From an uncultured Chthonomonas sp. (lineage in GTDB: Bacteria; Armatimonadota; Chthonomonadetes; Chthonomonadales; CAJBBX01): a stretch of DNA of 35,720 bases. Below are positions 15,330 to 23,824 of this stretch, one piece after another. The stretch spans positions 1 through 35,720 of the forward strand of contig CAJBBX010000020.1 in NCBI GenBank assembly GCA_903951425.1. The letters are read 5' to 3'. How positions within the stretch are numbered: position 1 is the stretch's first letter; every line of letters starts with the position of its first letter. The notes under the pieces are model-generated. The model searched no databases. It was given only the letters and a program-made list of their open reading frames with translations, and was not told the origin of the DNA. Position numbers and translations under genes: made by a program.

Positions 15330-16619
15330 GTGTTCGCCATCATCGCCTTGTACAACATCGGGCTCCTGCTGCTCTCGCCTGCCATCGCGCTGGGGCTGGC
15401 CTTGCGGCTGGCGCGCGGCAAGTCGCGCGCCGGGTGGGGCGAGCGCTGGGGGCGGTTGCCCGCCGTCGCGCCTGCGTCGGGCCAGCGCGTCTGGGTCCAT
15501 GGCGCGTCGGTGGGCGAGGTCTCGGCCGTCACTCCCATCCTTCGCGCCCTCAAGGCCGCCCGGTCCGACGTGGACGTGGTCATCACGTGCATCACGCCCG
15601 GTGGACATGAGACCGCCTCCAAGCTCGTGCCCGGCCTAGCCTCAGCGGCGCTCTACGCCCCGTTTGACGTGCCCTTCGTCGTGCGCCGCTTCCTGCGGGC
15701 GTTGCGGCCGGACCTGCTCGTGGTCGTCGAGACCGAGCTATGGCCGAACCTCCTGCACCAGGCCCACTGCGCCCGCGTGCCCGCCCTGCTGGTCAGCGGA
15801 CGCATCTCGGACCGGAGCTTCCCGCGGTACCTGCGAGCCCGGCCCCTCACGCAGGCCGCGCTGGGCCTCTTCCGCCGCGTTCTGGCCCAGACCGAGACCG
15901 ACGCCGAGCGGCTTCGTGCGCTGGGAGCGCCGGTGGGCATCGTCTCCGTGGTCGGCAACCCGAAGTTCGACCAGCGGACGCCCTGCCTGACCGACGCCGA
16001 GGCCGCCGCACTCCGGCTGGAGCTGGGCCTGGCCGCCGACCGCCCCACGCTGGTGGTTGGCAGCACCCGCTCCACCGAGGAGGAGGAGGCAGTGCTGGGC
16101 GCCTTCATGACCGCCCGCGCGGCGCTGCTCGGCCTGCAACTGCTCCATGCGCCTCGCCACCCGGACCGCGCCGACGACCTGGCCGCGCTCATGCGGCGCG
16201 TGGGGCTGGAGCCTGCCCGCCGGTCGGCCCGCGAGGCCGCCGTCGACGGCGTGGTGATCCTCGACACCTTCGGCGAGCTGGCCCGGGCCTACGCCGCCGG
16301 CGACGTGGCCTTCATCGGCAACAGCCTCTCCGAGCCGGGCGGCGGCCAAAACCTGCTGCAGCCGCTGGCGCAGGGCAAGGCCGTACTGCACGGGCCGCGC
16401 ATGCAGAACTTCCGCGACATCACCGCGCTGGCGGCGCAGGCCGGGGTGGCGTTCGAGGTCCGATCCCAGCGCGAGCTGGCCGACGCCCTGCTGGAGCTAC
16501 TGGCCGACCCCGACCGCCGGGCCCGGATCGCCCGGACCGCGCTGGCGCTCATCGAGGCCAACCAGGGCGCTTCGGAGACCTACGCCCGGGCCATCGCCGA
16601 GGCGCTGGAGGGCCGGTGA
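15330..16619 (+). CDS. waaA: 3-deoxy-D-manno-octulosonic acid transferase (Kdo transferase)
   Basis: 429 residues if translation starts at GTG 15330; TTG 15312 and earlier in-frame codons are possible and no strong ribosome site decides it. I chose 15330 because the protein then begins with the expected N-terminal membrane anchor (FAIIALYNIGLLLLSPAIALGLAL). The GT-B enzyme shows WVHGASVGEV with the conserved glutamate, FDVPFVVRRFLRALRPDLLVVVETELWPNLL, SGRISDRSF, VVGNPKFDQ, HAPRHPDR, FIGNSLSEPGGGQNLLQPLAQGK and an NFRD motif. It transfers Kdo from CMP-Kdo to lipid IVA at the inner face of the cytoplasmic membrane. It is the first gene of the lipid A operon; its stop overlaps the next start. 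Confidence 0.93.
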   Translation: MFAIIALYNIGLLLLSPAIALGLALRLARGKSRAGWGERWGRLPAVAPASGQRVWVHGASVGEVSAVTPILRALKAARSDVDVVITCITPGGHETASKLVPGLASAALYAPFDVPFVVRRFLRALRPDLLVVVETELWPNLLHQAHCARVPALLVSGRISDRSFPRYLRARPLTQAALGLFRRVLAQTETDAERLRALGAPVGIVSVVGNPKFDQRTPCLTDAEAAALRLELGLAADRPTLVVGSTRSTEEEEAVLGAFMTARAALLGLQLLHAPRHPDRADDLAALMRRVGLEPARRSAREAAVDGVVILDTFGELARAYAAGDVAFIGNSLSEPGGGQNLLQPLAQGKAVLHGPRMQNFRDITALAAQAGVAFEVRSQRELADALLELLADPDRRARIARTALALIEANQGASETYARAIAEALEGR

Positions 16620-17746
16620 GCGTGTCCGATCCGGCCGGGCGTCCGTGGGCGCTGAGGGTGCTGGACGGCTCCGCCACGGGCCCCGGCGCAGGTGCGCTGC
16701 GGCTGCTGCTCTCGGGTCTGGCGCTGATCTACTCCGGCGGGCTGAAGCTCTACCTGGCGCCCTACCGGCTGGGCCTCCGCAAGCAGGCGCGGCTGCGATG
16801 CCCCGTAGTGAGCGTGGGCAACCTCACCACCGGCGGCACGGGCAAGACGCCCTTCACGCTCTGGCTCTGCCGCCGTCTGCAGGCCCAGGGGCTGCGTCCC
16901 TGTATCTTGAGCCGTGGCTACCGGGGAGCGGGCGAAGGCGGCGCGGTGATCGTCTCCACTCCCGACGAAGTGCTCCTCGGCGCCCGCGAGGCCGGAGACG
17001 AGGCCTTCCTGCTGGCCACCTCGCTGCCGGGCGTCCCCGTGCTGGCGGGGCGCGACCGCCGCGTCACCGGCCGGCTGGCCGTGGAGCGCTTCTCGCCGGA
17101 CCTCATCGTGCTGGACGACGGCATGCAGTTCTACCAGCTCCACCGCGATGTGGAGGTCGTGCTTCTCAACGCCGTGCGCCCCTTCGACAACGGCCGCCTG
17201 CTGCCCCGAGGCCTCCTGCGCGAGCCGCCCAGCCACCTGAGCCGGGCCGGCTTCGTGGTCCTGACGCACGTCGATGAGGTCGCGGGCGACCAGGTGGCGG
17301 CGCTGAAGCGACGCGTGGCCGCCATCGTCGGGCCGGGCCGCGTGGCCGAGGCCGCCTATAGCGCGGCGGGAGTGCGCCCGTCGGCCGGCGGCGAGGCCTC
17401 CCCCGCGATGTCCCTGGCCGGACGCAAGGTGGCCGCCGTATCGGCCCTGGGCCACCCCGAGGGCTTCGAAGGACTACTGGAGCGCGTGGGCGCCGACGTG
17501 GCGCTGCGGCGGCGCTTCCCGGACCACCATGCCGTCACGCCCGACGAGATGGAGCAGGCGGCCCGCGACGCCCAGGAGGCCGGCGCGGAGCTGTTGGCCA
17601 TCACCGAGAAGGATGCCGTGAAGCTCCCCGTGCGCGAGTATGCCCTGCCGGTGGTAGTCTTGTCGGCAGAGTTGGACATCATCGGCCATGAGGCGCTGGA
17701 CGAGGCGATCCGGCAAGCCCTGGCCCGGGCAGGGAGCAAGTCATGA
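16616..17746 (+). CDS. lpxK: Tetraacyldisaccharide 4'-kinase
   Basis: 376 residues from GTG at 16616, overlapping the waaA stop by 4 bases (GTGA). A GTG at 16622 is an equally possible start; GGAGG at 16607-16611 could serve either. An N-terminal hydrophobic stretch (about 28-42) precedes the P-loop VGNLTTGGTGKT (67-78), ILSRGYRG, GDEAFLLA, VLDDGMQFYQLHRDVEVVLL, RLLPRGLLREP and, near the C-terminus, LLAITEKDAVKLP. The enzyme phosphorylates the 4' position of the lipid A precursor in the inner membrane. It ends in a 4-base ATGA overlap with the acyltransferase gene. Confidence 0.94.
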   Translation: MSVSDPAGRPWALRVLDGSATGPGAGALRLLLSGLALIYSGGLKLYLAPYRLGLRKQARLRCPVVSVGNLTTGGTGKTPFTLWLCRRLQAQGLRPCILSRGYRGAGEGGAVIVSTPDEVLLGAREAGDEAFLLATSLPGVPVLAGRDRRVTGRLAVERFSPDLIVLDDGMQFYQLHRDVEVVLLNAVRPFDNGRLLPRGLLREPPSHLSRAGFVVLTHVDEVAGDQVAALKRRVAAIVGPGRVAEAAYSAAGVRPSAGGEASPAMSLAGRKVAAVSALGHPEGFEGLLERVGADVALRRRFPDHHAVTPDEMEQAARDAQEAGAELLAITEKDAVKLPVREYALPVVVLSAELDIIGHEALDEAIRQALARAGSKS

Positions 17747-18726
17747 GCCAGGCGCCGTCGCTGGGGAACACGCGGCCACAAACCAACACGAAGCTATCCA
17801 AACGGCTGGCCCGCGCCGTGGGCCTGGCGGTGCTGAAGGGTCTGGTGGCCCTGCTGCCGCGCCTGCCGCTGCCCGTGGCGCTGGGGCTCGGCCGGGGCCT
17901 GGGCAACCTCATGCGCATGGTCTCGAAGAAGCGGCGCAAGGTCGCGCAGGACAACCTAGCCTGGGCGCTGGGCCCGACGCACTCCGAAGTGGAGCGCCGG
18001 CGCATCGCCTGGGAGAGCTTCCGCCAGTTCGGTATGCTGATGGTCGAGCAGATCTGGTACGCCTTCCGCACGCCGGAACAGATCGATGAGGTGATCGAGT
18101 TTCGCGAAGAGGATTGGAGCGACTTCGCCGCGCTTCACGCCCGAGGCAAGGGCGTCATCTTCGTCACCGCGCACCTGGGCAACTTCGAGATGCAGGCGCG
18201 CATCCCCGCCGCCCGCGGGGTGGAGGTGCTGTTGCTGGTCCGCCCCTCGCGCGATCAGGGCACCACCGAGCTGATCACCCGCCTCCGCGAGCGCACCGGA
18301 CTGAAGGTTGTGGAGACAGGCAGAGGGCTACGCACCATTCTGGAGGGGCTCCGACGCGGCGCCTGCGTGGCCATGGTGAGCGACCAGAACGCCACCGATG
18401 TCTTCGTGCCCTTCTTCGGACGCCAAACCGGCTTCGTCGACGGCGCCGCCCGGCTGGCGCTGAAGACCGGCTCGGCCATCATCCTCTGCTACTGCGTGCG
18501 GGTGGGGCCCGGCCGCTTCCGCATGCTCTACAGCGGCGGCTTCGTGCCCGAGTCCACGGGCGACACCGCCGCCGATATCGACAAGATCATGCGCCGCGTG
18601 GCCGATGACTCCGAGGCCGCCATCCGGGCCCACCCCGAGCAGTGGCTCTGGTTCCACAATCGCTGGAAGTCGTCGCCCCCGCCGCCCGAGCGCCCGTCCG
18701 GCCCGCAAAGGAGCAACCAAGCATGA
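17743..18726 (+). CDS. Lipid A late acyltransferase (LpxL/HtrB family)
   Basis: 327 residues; ATG overlaps the lpxK stop (ATGA). An N-terminal hydrophobic segment (about 27-55) is followed by the family core: KVAQDNLAWAL, the catalytic H-x4-E motif at H144-E149 (TAHLGNFE), VRPSRDQGTTELI, SDQNATDVFVPFFGR, and PEQWLWFHNRWK near the C-terminus. It adds a secondary acyl chain to Kdo-lipid A using acyl-ACP. Whether it is the LpxL or LpxM equivalent cannot be told, and only one acyltransferase is present here. It is cotranscribed with kdsB, again with a 4-base overlap. Confidence 0.9.
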   Translation: MSQAPSLGNTRPQTNTKLSKRLARAVGLAVLKGLVALLPRLPLPVALGLGRGLGNLMRMVSKKRRKVAQDNLAWALGPTHSEVERRRIAWESFRQFGMLMVEQIWYAFRTPEQIDEVIEFREEDWSDFAALHARGKGVIFVTAHLGNFEMQARIPAARGVEVLLLVRPSRDQGTTELITRLRERTGLKVVETGRGLRTILEGLRRGACVAMVSDQNATDVFVPFFGRQTGFVDGAARLALKTGSAIILCYCVRVGPGRFRMLYSGGFVPESTGDTAADIDKIMRRVADDSEAAIRAHPEQWLWFHNRWKSSPPPPERPSGPQRSNQA

Positions 18727-19460
18727 GCGCAGCACGCAAGGTCGTCGGCATGATCCCCGCCCGCATGGCCGCCACGCGCCTGCCGGGCAAGCCGTTGCTG
18801 GAGATCGCCGGCAAGCCCATGATCCAGTGGGTCTGGGAGAACGCCTGCCGCGCCCGCTGCGTGGACGAGGTGCTGGTGGCCACCTGCGACCCGGCGATTG
18901 TGGCAGCGGTCCGGGCCTTCGGCGGCCGAGCCGAGATGACCGCCGACACGCACACCTCGGGCACCGAGCGCCTCGCCGAGGTGGCAGGGCGCATCGACGC
19001 GGACATCGTGGTCAACATCCAGGGCGACGAGCCGCTGCTGGCGCCGGAGACGGTCGACGCCGTGGTCCAACCCCTGTTGGCCGATCCGGCCTCCTGCATG
19101 TCCAGCGCCATGTGCCCCTGCCCCGAGGCCGAACTGGACAACCCGGCTACGGTCAAGGTGGTCTGCGGAGCCGACCAGAACGCGCTCTATTTCTCGCGCT
19201 GGCGCATTCCCTTCATGCGAAACCCGGCCGCGCCGGTGACCACCATGCAGCACATCGGGCTCTACGCCTACACCCGCGATTTCCTCATCACCATCGCGGC
19301 CATGCCCCCTGCGCCCATCGAGCAGGCCGAGTGCCTGGAGCAACTCCGGGCGCTCTACAACGGCTACGACATCCGCATGGTGCGCATGGACGCCGCCCCG
19401 CTGTCGGTGGACACGCCGGACGACCTGGAGCGAGTGCGGGCCATCCTCGCCGCCCGCTAA
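18723..19460 (+). CDS. kdsB: 3-deoxy-manno-octulosonate cytidylyltransferase (CMP-Kdo synthetase)
   Basis: 245 residues, the usual length. ATG at 18723 follows AAAGGAG and overlaps the preceding stop. The cytidylyltransferase signature is complete: VVGMIPARMAATRLPGKPL, EVLVATCDP, HTSGTERLAEV, VVNIQGDEPLL, YFSRWRIPF, HIGLYAYTRDFL, EQAECLEQLRALYNGYDI and SVDTPDDLERV. It activates Kdo with CTP, producing the donor used by the waaA product of the same operon. This is the last gene; a strong hairpin follows at 19481-19521. Confidence 0.95.
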   Translation: MSAARKVVGMIPARMAATRLPGKPLLEIAGKPMIQWVWENACRARCVDEVLVATCDPAIVAAVRAFGGRAEMTADTHTSGTERLAEVAGRIDADIVVNIQGDEPLLAPETVDAVVQPLLADPASCMSSAMCPCPEAELDNPATVKVVCGADQNALYFSRWRIPFMRNPAAPVTTMQHIGLYAYTRDFLITIAAMPPAPIEQAECLEQLRALYNGYDIRMVRMDAAPLSVDTPDDLERVRAILAAR

Positions 19461-19480
19461 GGCGCCGGGAGAGGATGAGC

Positions 19481-19521
19481 GGCTCCCTCCCCTTGCCGCG
19501 AAGCGGGAGGGGGAAGGAGCC
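19481..19521. terminator. Strong hairpin after the lipid A operon; likely bidirectional terminator
   Basis: A 19-base stem with two mismatches and one G-U pair (GGCTCCCTCCCC... pairing with ...GGGGGAAGGAGCC) closes on a GAA loop at 19500-19502. It lies between the convergent kdsB and the gene ending at 19540. No T-run follows. The sequence also resembles GC-rich dispersed hairpin repeats. Confidence 0.6.
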
Positions 19522-19539
19522 CTGTTGCCTGGCCACCCG

Positions 19540-21855
19540 CTACGGCGCTGGGCCCACCTCGCAGACGGCCACCTCCATCGGCTGCAGGCTGCCGCTCACG
19601 GCGCCTCCCGCCAGGGCCAGGCTCCACGGGCGGCCCGGTAGCAGGCTGCGCGCCCGGCCAGACGAGCGGCCCGCCAGCCGGAGCGCCACGGTGCGGGCCT
19701 CCTTCTGCGACGAGTTCACCACGCAGACCAGCGTCCGCTTGCCCAGCCGCCACTGCGCCGCGAAGAGGTCGGGTGAGCCGGTGGGCAGCTCCGTCAGGGC
19801 GCCGTCCAGCAGGAACGGCTCCATCGCCTTCAGCTCCGCAGGCAGCGTCTTCATGCCCGCCCAGAGCGCGGGATGCTCCGTGACCTTGAAGCTGGTGTCG
19901 GCGTAGGTGTAGTAGAGGATGCCCTTCACGCCGGCGACCAGGGCCAGGTAGGTCATGCAGCGGCACTCCTCGAACGTGGGGACGCGCCACGGCCCGCCCG
20001 CATAGCCGAAGCACTGCAGGATGCCCCAGACCGGGTGGCCGTAGGGCGCCCCGGCCTGCCGCGCGGCACGGAGCGATGAGTAGACGAAGCTGAGCGGCGC
20101 CGAGGGGATGGGGTACGGATCGGGCGCCAGCACGTCGGCGCTTGCCGCGTAGAGCCGGTACGTGGCCGGCACGCAAAGCGTCATGTAGACCGGGTGCGTG
20201 GGGTCGGCGTCCTTGTAGACCGCCATGCGGCGCGCCATCTCGTCCGGCGAGACGCCCTGGCCGTCGGGCTCGTCGCCGGGGTTCCAGGTGAGGACCGCCG
20301 GGTGCTTCTTGAAGCGCTTGATCACGTCCAGCGGCTCTACGCCGAACTCCGTGCCCACCTTCACGCCCAGTCGCTGCGCCTCGTCCAGGAACTCCACCCA
20401 TTCATCGGCCTGCTTGACGCCCGCGTGGACGGCGTTGAAGCCGCCGGCCGCCACGTCGCGCAGGAAGTCCAGGCGCTCCTGGGTGGTGAAGGACCACGAG
20501 ACGTGGTACCAGCCGAACGGGAAGAAGGGCTTGCCGCCCACGAGCAGCGTGCCGTCGGGGCGGCAACCGGCCACGCCGGGTCCGAAGGTGGTGAACTCGG
20601 CCTCCGCCTGGCCCAGGACGGCCGAGCCGGACCGGAGGCGCAGGACCGCCCGGTGGCGGCCGCGCTTGAGCGAGGCCGTTCGGATGGCGCCGGAGACGCC
20701 CTCGGTAGGGCCGGACTTGCGCCATACGAGCCTGCCGTCGACCGTGAGTTCGGCGGAACAGGCGGCCAGGTCCACGCCGCCGTCCGGGGCGAACGCGGCC
20801 GAGAAGGGGAGACTGGGCGTGGCCGGCCCAACGCTCCGCAGAGGCATCGTCAGCGCCGCCGCGGCCGGCACCTCCTGGCTACGATCGACCAACGGGGCGC
20901 CGTTCACCCGCGCCTCGATGCGGCACCGCCCGCGCGACGCCACGGTGCAGGGGAGGCGCAGTTCGGTCGCGGCGCCGCCGGCCAGGCGCAACGTGCGGCT
21001 GCAGGCCTCGCGGGCGGGTTCGGAGCCCTCGGTGACGAGGAGCTGGAGGCGAGCGTCGAGCGGCCGGGACGCGGTGTTGCGGATCGCCAGAGCCACGGTG
21101 CGCCGGCCCGGACGCGCCGGGCCGACATCGAACCGGGTGACCTCCAGTCCCAGCCGCAGGCCGGCGGTTCGGGCGCGGATGTTGTCCAGAAGCGCGGTGA
21201 CGAGCGGGCCGTCGCCGACGCCCTTGAAGGAGTAGAAGCTGGTGACGACCAGGAGGCCCTTGCCCACCTCGCGTGCGGCGTAGAGGCATCCGCCGTCGGG
21301 GCAGTTCACCAGCCGCCGCCAGCCGGGGCCGACGCCCGTCATGTGCGCCCAGATGTTGGCCTTGGCGGGCAGCAGGCGGGCGAGGTCATGCGGCGTATGG
21401 AGGAGCGCATCCTTCGGGTCGCACCGCAGGTCGAGCCGCCCGCCGGCGTCGGTTGGGTGGGCGCAGGCGGCCGACGAGATTGCGAAGTCCGGCCCCAGGC
21501 GGTTCACCCACTGGTCCAGCACCGATCCGTAGCTGGCGTCGGTGATGACCAGCGCCCCGCCGCGCTCCAGGAAGCGGAGCCACTCGGCGCGGTAGGCGCC
21601 CATCTCCTGCGGGTTCTCGTAGTTGCCCACGCCGCACGAGACGACCATGTCGAACTCATCGAGCCGCGCCGCCAGCTTGGCCGCGTCACGGTTCTCGAAC
21701 TTGTCGAACCGCAGGCCGAGGCCGCCGAGGTGGGCGTCCATCTCCTCGCGGAAGGCGTATCCGCCCCAGGCGCTGTAGACCAGCGCCACCCGCGGCGCGG
21801 CGGCCGTGGCGGCCATGGAGGCGAAGAGAAGGCAGGCGGTAAGAAGGGCGCGCAT
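19540..21855 (-). CDS. Secreted protein: GATase/ThuA-like N-terminal domain plus glycosidase-like TIM barrel
   Basis: 771 residues. ATG at 21855 follows GGGAG and begins a clear signal peptide (MRALLTACLLFASMAATAAA). Residues about 20-250 look like a ThuA/class I amidotransferase-like sandwich (RVALVYSAWGGYAFREEM, FDMVVSCGVGNY, FLERGGALVITDASYG). Two beta-rich segments follow (about 250-440). A TIM barrel (about 445-690) contains VGGKPFFPFGWYHVSW, FNAVHAGV, HPAVLTWNPGDEPDG with E529 as a candidate catalytic acid, PDPYPIP and YYTYADTSFK. The C-terminus is a small beta domain. The barrel resembles GH2/GH5-like clan A proteins; I cannot assign a family or substrate. It stands alone. Confidence 0.75.
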   Translation of the reverse strand: MRALLTACLLFASMAATAAAPRVALVYSAWGGYAFREEMDAHLGGLGLRFDKFENRDAAKLAARLDEFDMVVSCGVGNYENPQEMGAYRAEWLRFLERGGALVITDASYGSVLDQWVNRLGPDFAISSAACAHPTDAGGRLDLRCDPKDALLHTPHDLARLLPAKANIWAHMTGVGPGWRRLVNCPDGGCLYAAREVGKGLLVVTSFYSFKGVGDGPLVTALLDNIRARTAGLRLGLEVTRFDVGPARPGRRTVALAIRNTASRPLDARLQLLVTEGSEPAREACSRTLRLAGGAATELRLPCTVASRGRCRIEARVNGAPLVDRSQEVPAAAALTMPLRSVGPATPSLPFSAAFAPDGGVDLAACSAELTVDGRLVWRKSGPTEGVSGAIRTASLKRGRHRAVLRLRSGSAVLGQAEAEFTTFGPGVAGCRPDGTLLVGGKPFFPFGWYHVSWSFTTQERLDFLRDVAAGGFNAVHAGVKQADEWVEFLDEAQRLGVKVGTEFGVEPLDVIKRFKKHPAVLTWNPGDEPDGQGVSPDEMARRMAVYKDADPTHPVYMTLCVPATYRLYAASADVLAPDPYPIPSAPLSFVYSSLRAARQAGAPYGHPVWGILQCFGYAGGPWRVPTFEECRCMTYLALVAGVKGILYYTYADTSFKVTEHPALWAGMKTLPAELKAMEPFLLDGALTELPTGSPDLFAAQWRLGKRTLVCVVNSSQKEARTVALRLAGRSSGRARSLLPGRPWSLALAGGAVSGSLQPMEVAVCEVGPAP

Positions 21856-21885
21856 GGGCAGCTCCCGTCGGAAGGCGTTGGCCGT

Positions 21886-21891
21886 AGTATA
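21886..21891 (-). promoter_or_regulatory. Probable -10 element (TATACT) for the TIM-barrel hydrolase gene
   Basis: TATACT on the minus strand, 30 bases before the ATG at 21855, a suitable distance for a short leader. The -35 region is not recognisable. Confidence 0.4.
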
Positions 21892-21935
21892 CGCCCGTGC
21901 CTCACTCCGGAGGAACGGTCCGGACGCCACCATCG

Positions 21936-21976
21936 CAAGAAGGACACTTCCCTACCACAGGAAAGTGTCCTTCTTG
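21936..21976. terminator. Hairpin downstream of the aldolase-like gene
   Basis: Arms CAAGAAGGACACTTCC (21936-21951) and GGAAAGTGTCCTTCTTG (21960-21976) are reverse complements apart from one extra base, with an 8-base loop. It lies 38 bases past the stop of the minus-strand gene ending at 22014 and upstream of the next minus-strand gene, so it probably separates two transcription units. There is no clear T-run. Confidence 0.6.
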
Positions 21977-22013
21977 AACCGACCGGCGGCTCGGCGCCTG
22001 GTTGCCGCCCGGC

Positions 22014-22997
22014 CTACAGCTCGGCGGTGGTGCTGTCGTAGAACTCAACGTACTCGTCCGGCGCCGGGCCTTCGCGCAGGGCGATGGCCGCGCGCGGGTG
22101 CTGGTTGTAGAGGCCCGTGATGTAGTAGGGCGCGCTGGGGCCCCAGTCGTACCGGGCGCGGAGGGGCAGCATCTGCTCCTGGATGAACTTCAGCACAGGC
22201 CGCAGCTTGAACTTGGGGTTGCGGAGCCAGCCGAGCAGCAGCTCCATGGGGCAGTTGCCCGCGCCGCGGCCCAGGCCCATCATGGAGGCGTCGGCCCGGT
22301 TGCAGCCGAGGATGATGGCCTCGATGGTGTTGGCGAAGGCGAGCTGCAGGTTGTTGTGCGCGTGGATGCCCACGTGCCGCCCGTCGCCCGCCGCCGCCTG
22401 GTAGAGCTGCACCAGTTGGTCTACCTGCTCGCGGTAGAGGTTCCCGAAGCTGTCCACCACCACCAGCGTGCCGGTGGGCGTCCGCGCCGCGACCTCCAGC
22501 GCCTGGGCCAACTCGGCGGAGCCGACGATGGAGATGGCCATGATATTAATGGTCGTCTCGTAGCCCAGCTCGTGGTAGTGGTGCACCATCTCCACGGCTT
22601 CGGATATCTGGTGGACGTAGCAGGCCACGCGCATGAGCCCCAGCACGCTCTCGGAGGCCGGGACGTCGTGCTTGCGCCAGTCCGACTTGCCGCCGGCATC
22701 GACCATGGCCGAGAGCGTCAGGCCGGTCCGCGCGGCGTCATGGTCGCCGAAGACGCGGCGCAACTCCTCCTCGCGGCTGTGGCGCCACTTGCCGTACTTC
22801 GGCTCGGGGAAGGCATCGGGCGAGTTGCGGTAGCCCACCTCCATCATATCGATGCCGGCCTCGAGGCAGGTGTCGTAGAGCGCCTTCGCGAAGTCGTCGC
22901 TGAAGTGGGAATCGGTGACCAGGCCTCCGTCGCGCAGGGTGCAGTCGAGCACCTTGATCTCGGGCCTGTAGGTGATCCATGGAGCGTTATCCGGCAC
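22014..22997 (-). CDS. HMG-CoA lyase-like aldolase (DRE-TIM metallolyase superfamily)
   Basis: 327 residues if started at GTG 22997, which has GGAG 6 bases upstream; ATG 23003 abuts that site, and a TTG at 23075 is also in frame. The metal-binding opening LDCTLRDGG and the HAHNN motif (GIHAHNNLQLAFAN) define the DRE-TIM family that includes HMG-CoA lyase, 4-hydroxy-2-oxovalerate aldolase and homocitrate/isopropylmalate synthases. Other marks are GIDMMEVGYR, VVVDSFGNLY and SMMGLGRGAGNCPMELLLGWL. The last motif fits the 4-hydroxy-2-oxovalerate-aldolase branch. No acetaldehyde dehydrogenase or other pathway gene is adjacent, so the substrate is open. The C-terminus ends with a short tail (EYVEFYDSTTAEL). 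Confidence 0.82.
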   Translation of the reverse strand: MPDNAPWITYRPEIKVLDCTLRDGGLVTDSHFSDDFAKALYDTCLEAGIDMMEVGYRNSPDAFPEPKYGKWRHSREEELRRVFGDHDAARTGLTLSAMVDAGGKSDWRKHDVPASESVLGLMRVACYVHQISEAVEMVHHYHELGYETTINIMAISIVGSAELAQALEVAARTPTGTLVVVDSFGNLYREQVDQLVQLYQAAAGDGRHVGIHAHNNLQLAFANTIEAIILGCNRADASMMGLGRGAGNCPMELLLGWLRNPKFKLRPVLKFIQEQMLPLRARYDWGPSAPYYITGLYNQHPRAAIALREGPAPDEYVEFYDSTTAEL

Positions 22998-23137
22998 GGG
23001 CATCTCCGTTGCTGGTGTGATAGGACCTGTATTGTCGCACAAGAAGCGCACCGGCGGCTCCTGAGGTACCCTCAACCATCAGGCGCGGCCCCGTCGCGCG
23101 CCTACGACGAGCATCTGATGACCAAGGAGAGAGCCCC

Positions 23138-23824
23138 ATGAACCGCCCGACCGCAACCCTGGCCGCCGCCCTGAGCCTTGCCCTGGCAGCCGGCACGGCC
23201 GTCGCCCAGACCGAGGCAGCCAAGAGCGCCATGGAGACGAGCCCGCGCGGCTGGGTCAGCATCATGCCCAAGCCTGACCTGAAGGGCTGGACCCGCGTAC
23301 CCGTGCCACCCGGCGCGCCGCTGGGCAAGGCACAGTGGAGCGTGGACAAGGCCGGCCCCATGCTGGTCTGCGACGGCGAAGGCGGCCACGATATGCTGCT
23401 CTGCGGCCGCGAGTTCGGCGACGCGATCCTCCACATCGAGTTCCGATACACCCGCGTTGAGGGCAAGTCGGGCTACAACAGCGGCATCTACGTGCGGAAC
23501 AACAAGGACGGCTCGATCTGGCACCAGGCGCAGATCGGCGACGCCTCAGGCGGCTACCTCTTCGGCGAGACCCCCGGCGCCGACGGCAAGAAGCGCTTCT
23601 TCCAGACGGCCGGAAGCGTGAAAGACGGCCGCGTAAAACCGGCAGGCGAGTGGAACACGGTAGAGGTCACCGCGCAGGGCGGCACGCTGAGCCTCTGGGT
23701 GAACGGCGCCGTGACCTGCGAAGTGAAGGAGTGCGGCCAGGCCCGCGGCATCGTGGGCGTCGAGGGCGAGGGATACCGCATCGAGTTCCGCAACATCAAG
23801 GTGAAGGAGTTGAAGGGGCGGTAG
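23138..23824 (+). CDS. Secreted DUF1080 (3-keto-disaccharide hydrolase-type) protein
   Basis: 228 residues. ATG at 23138 follows AAGGAGAG. A signal peptide (about 1-23, LAAALSLALAAGTAVAQ) precedes one DUF1080 jelly-roll domain: DLKGWTRV, DGEGGHDMLLCGREFGDAILHIEFRY, GYNSGIYVRN, GEWNTVEVTAQGGTLSLWVNG, and the closing GIVGVEGEGYRIEFRNIKVKEL. DUF1080 proteins have a concanavalin-like lectin fold and are abundant in Planctomycetota, Armatimonadota and Bacteroidota. Some members hydrolyse 3-keto-glycosides, and others probably only bind glycans. It is divergent from the aldolase-like gene, with 140 bases between starts. Confidence 0.87.
   Translation: MNRPTATLAAALSLALAAGTAVAQTEAAKSAMETSPRGWVSIMPKPDLKGWTRVPVPPGAPLGKAQWSVDKAGPMLVCDGEGGHDMLLCGREFGDAILHIEFRYTRVEGKSGYNSGIYVRNNKDGSIWHQAQIGDASGGYLFGETPGADGKKRFFQTAGSVKDGRVKPAGEWNTVEVTAQGGTLSLWVNGAVTCEVKECGQARGIVGVEGEGYRIEFRNIKVKELKGR

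Noticed and set aside
20194-22041. A 615-codon plus-strand open frame opposite the 19540-21855 gene
   Set aside because: Its composition is that of an antisense shadow (His/Arg/Gly/Val-rich, no domain), while the minus strand has a signal peptide, a ribosome site and domain motifs.
22998-23075. Extended N-terminus of the aldolase-like protein from TTG 23075
   Set aside because: The added residues do not resemble the family, and the best ribosome spacing is to GTG 22997.
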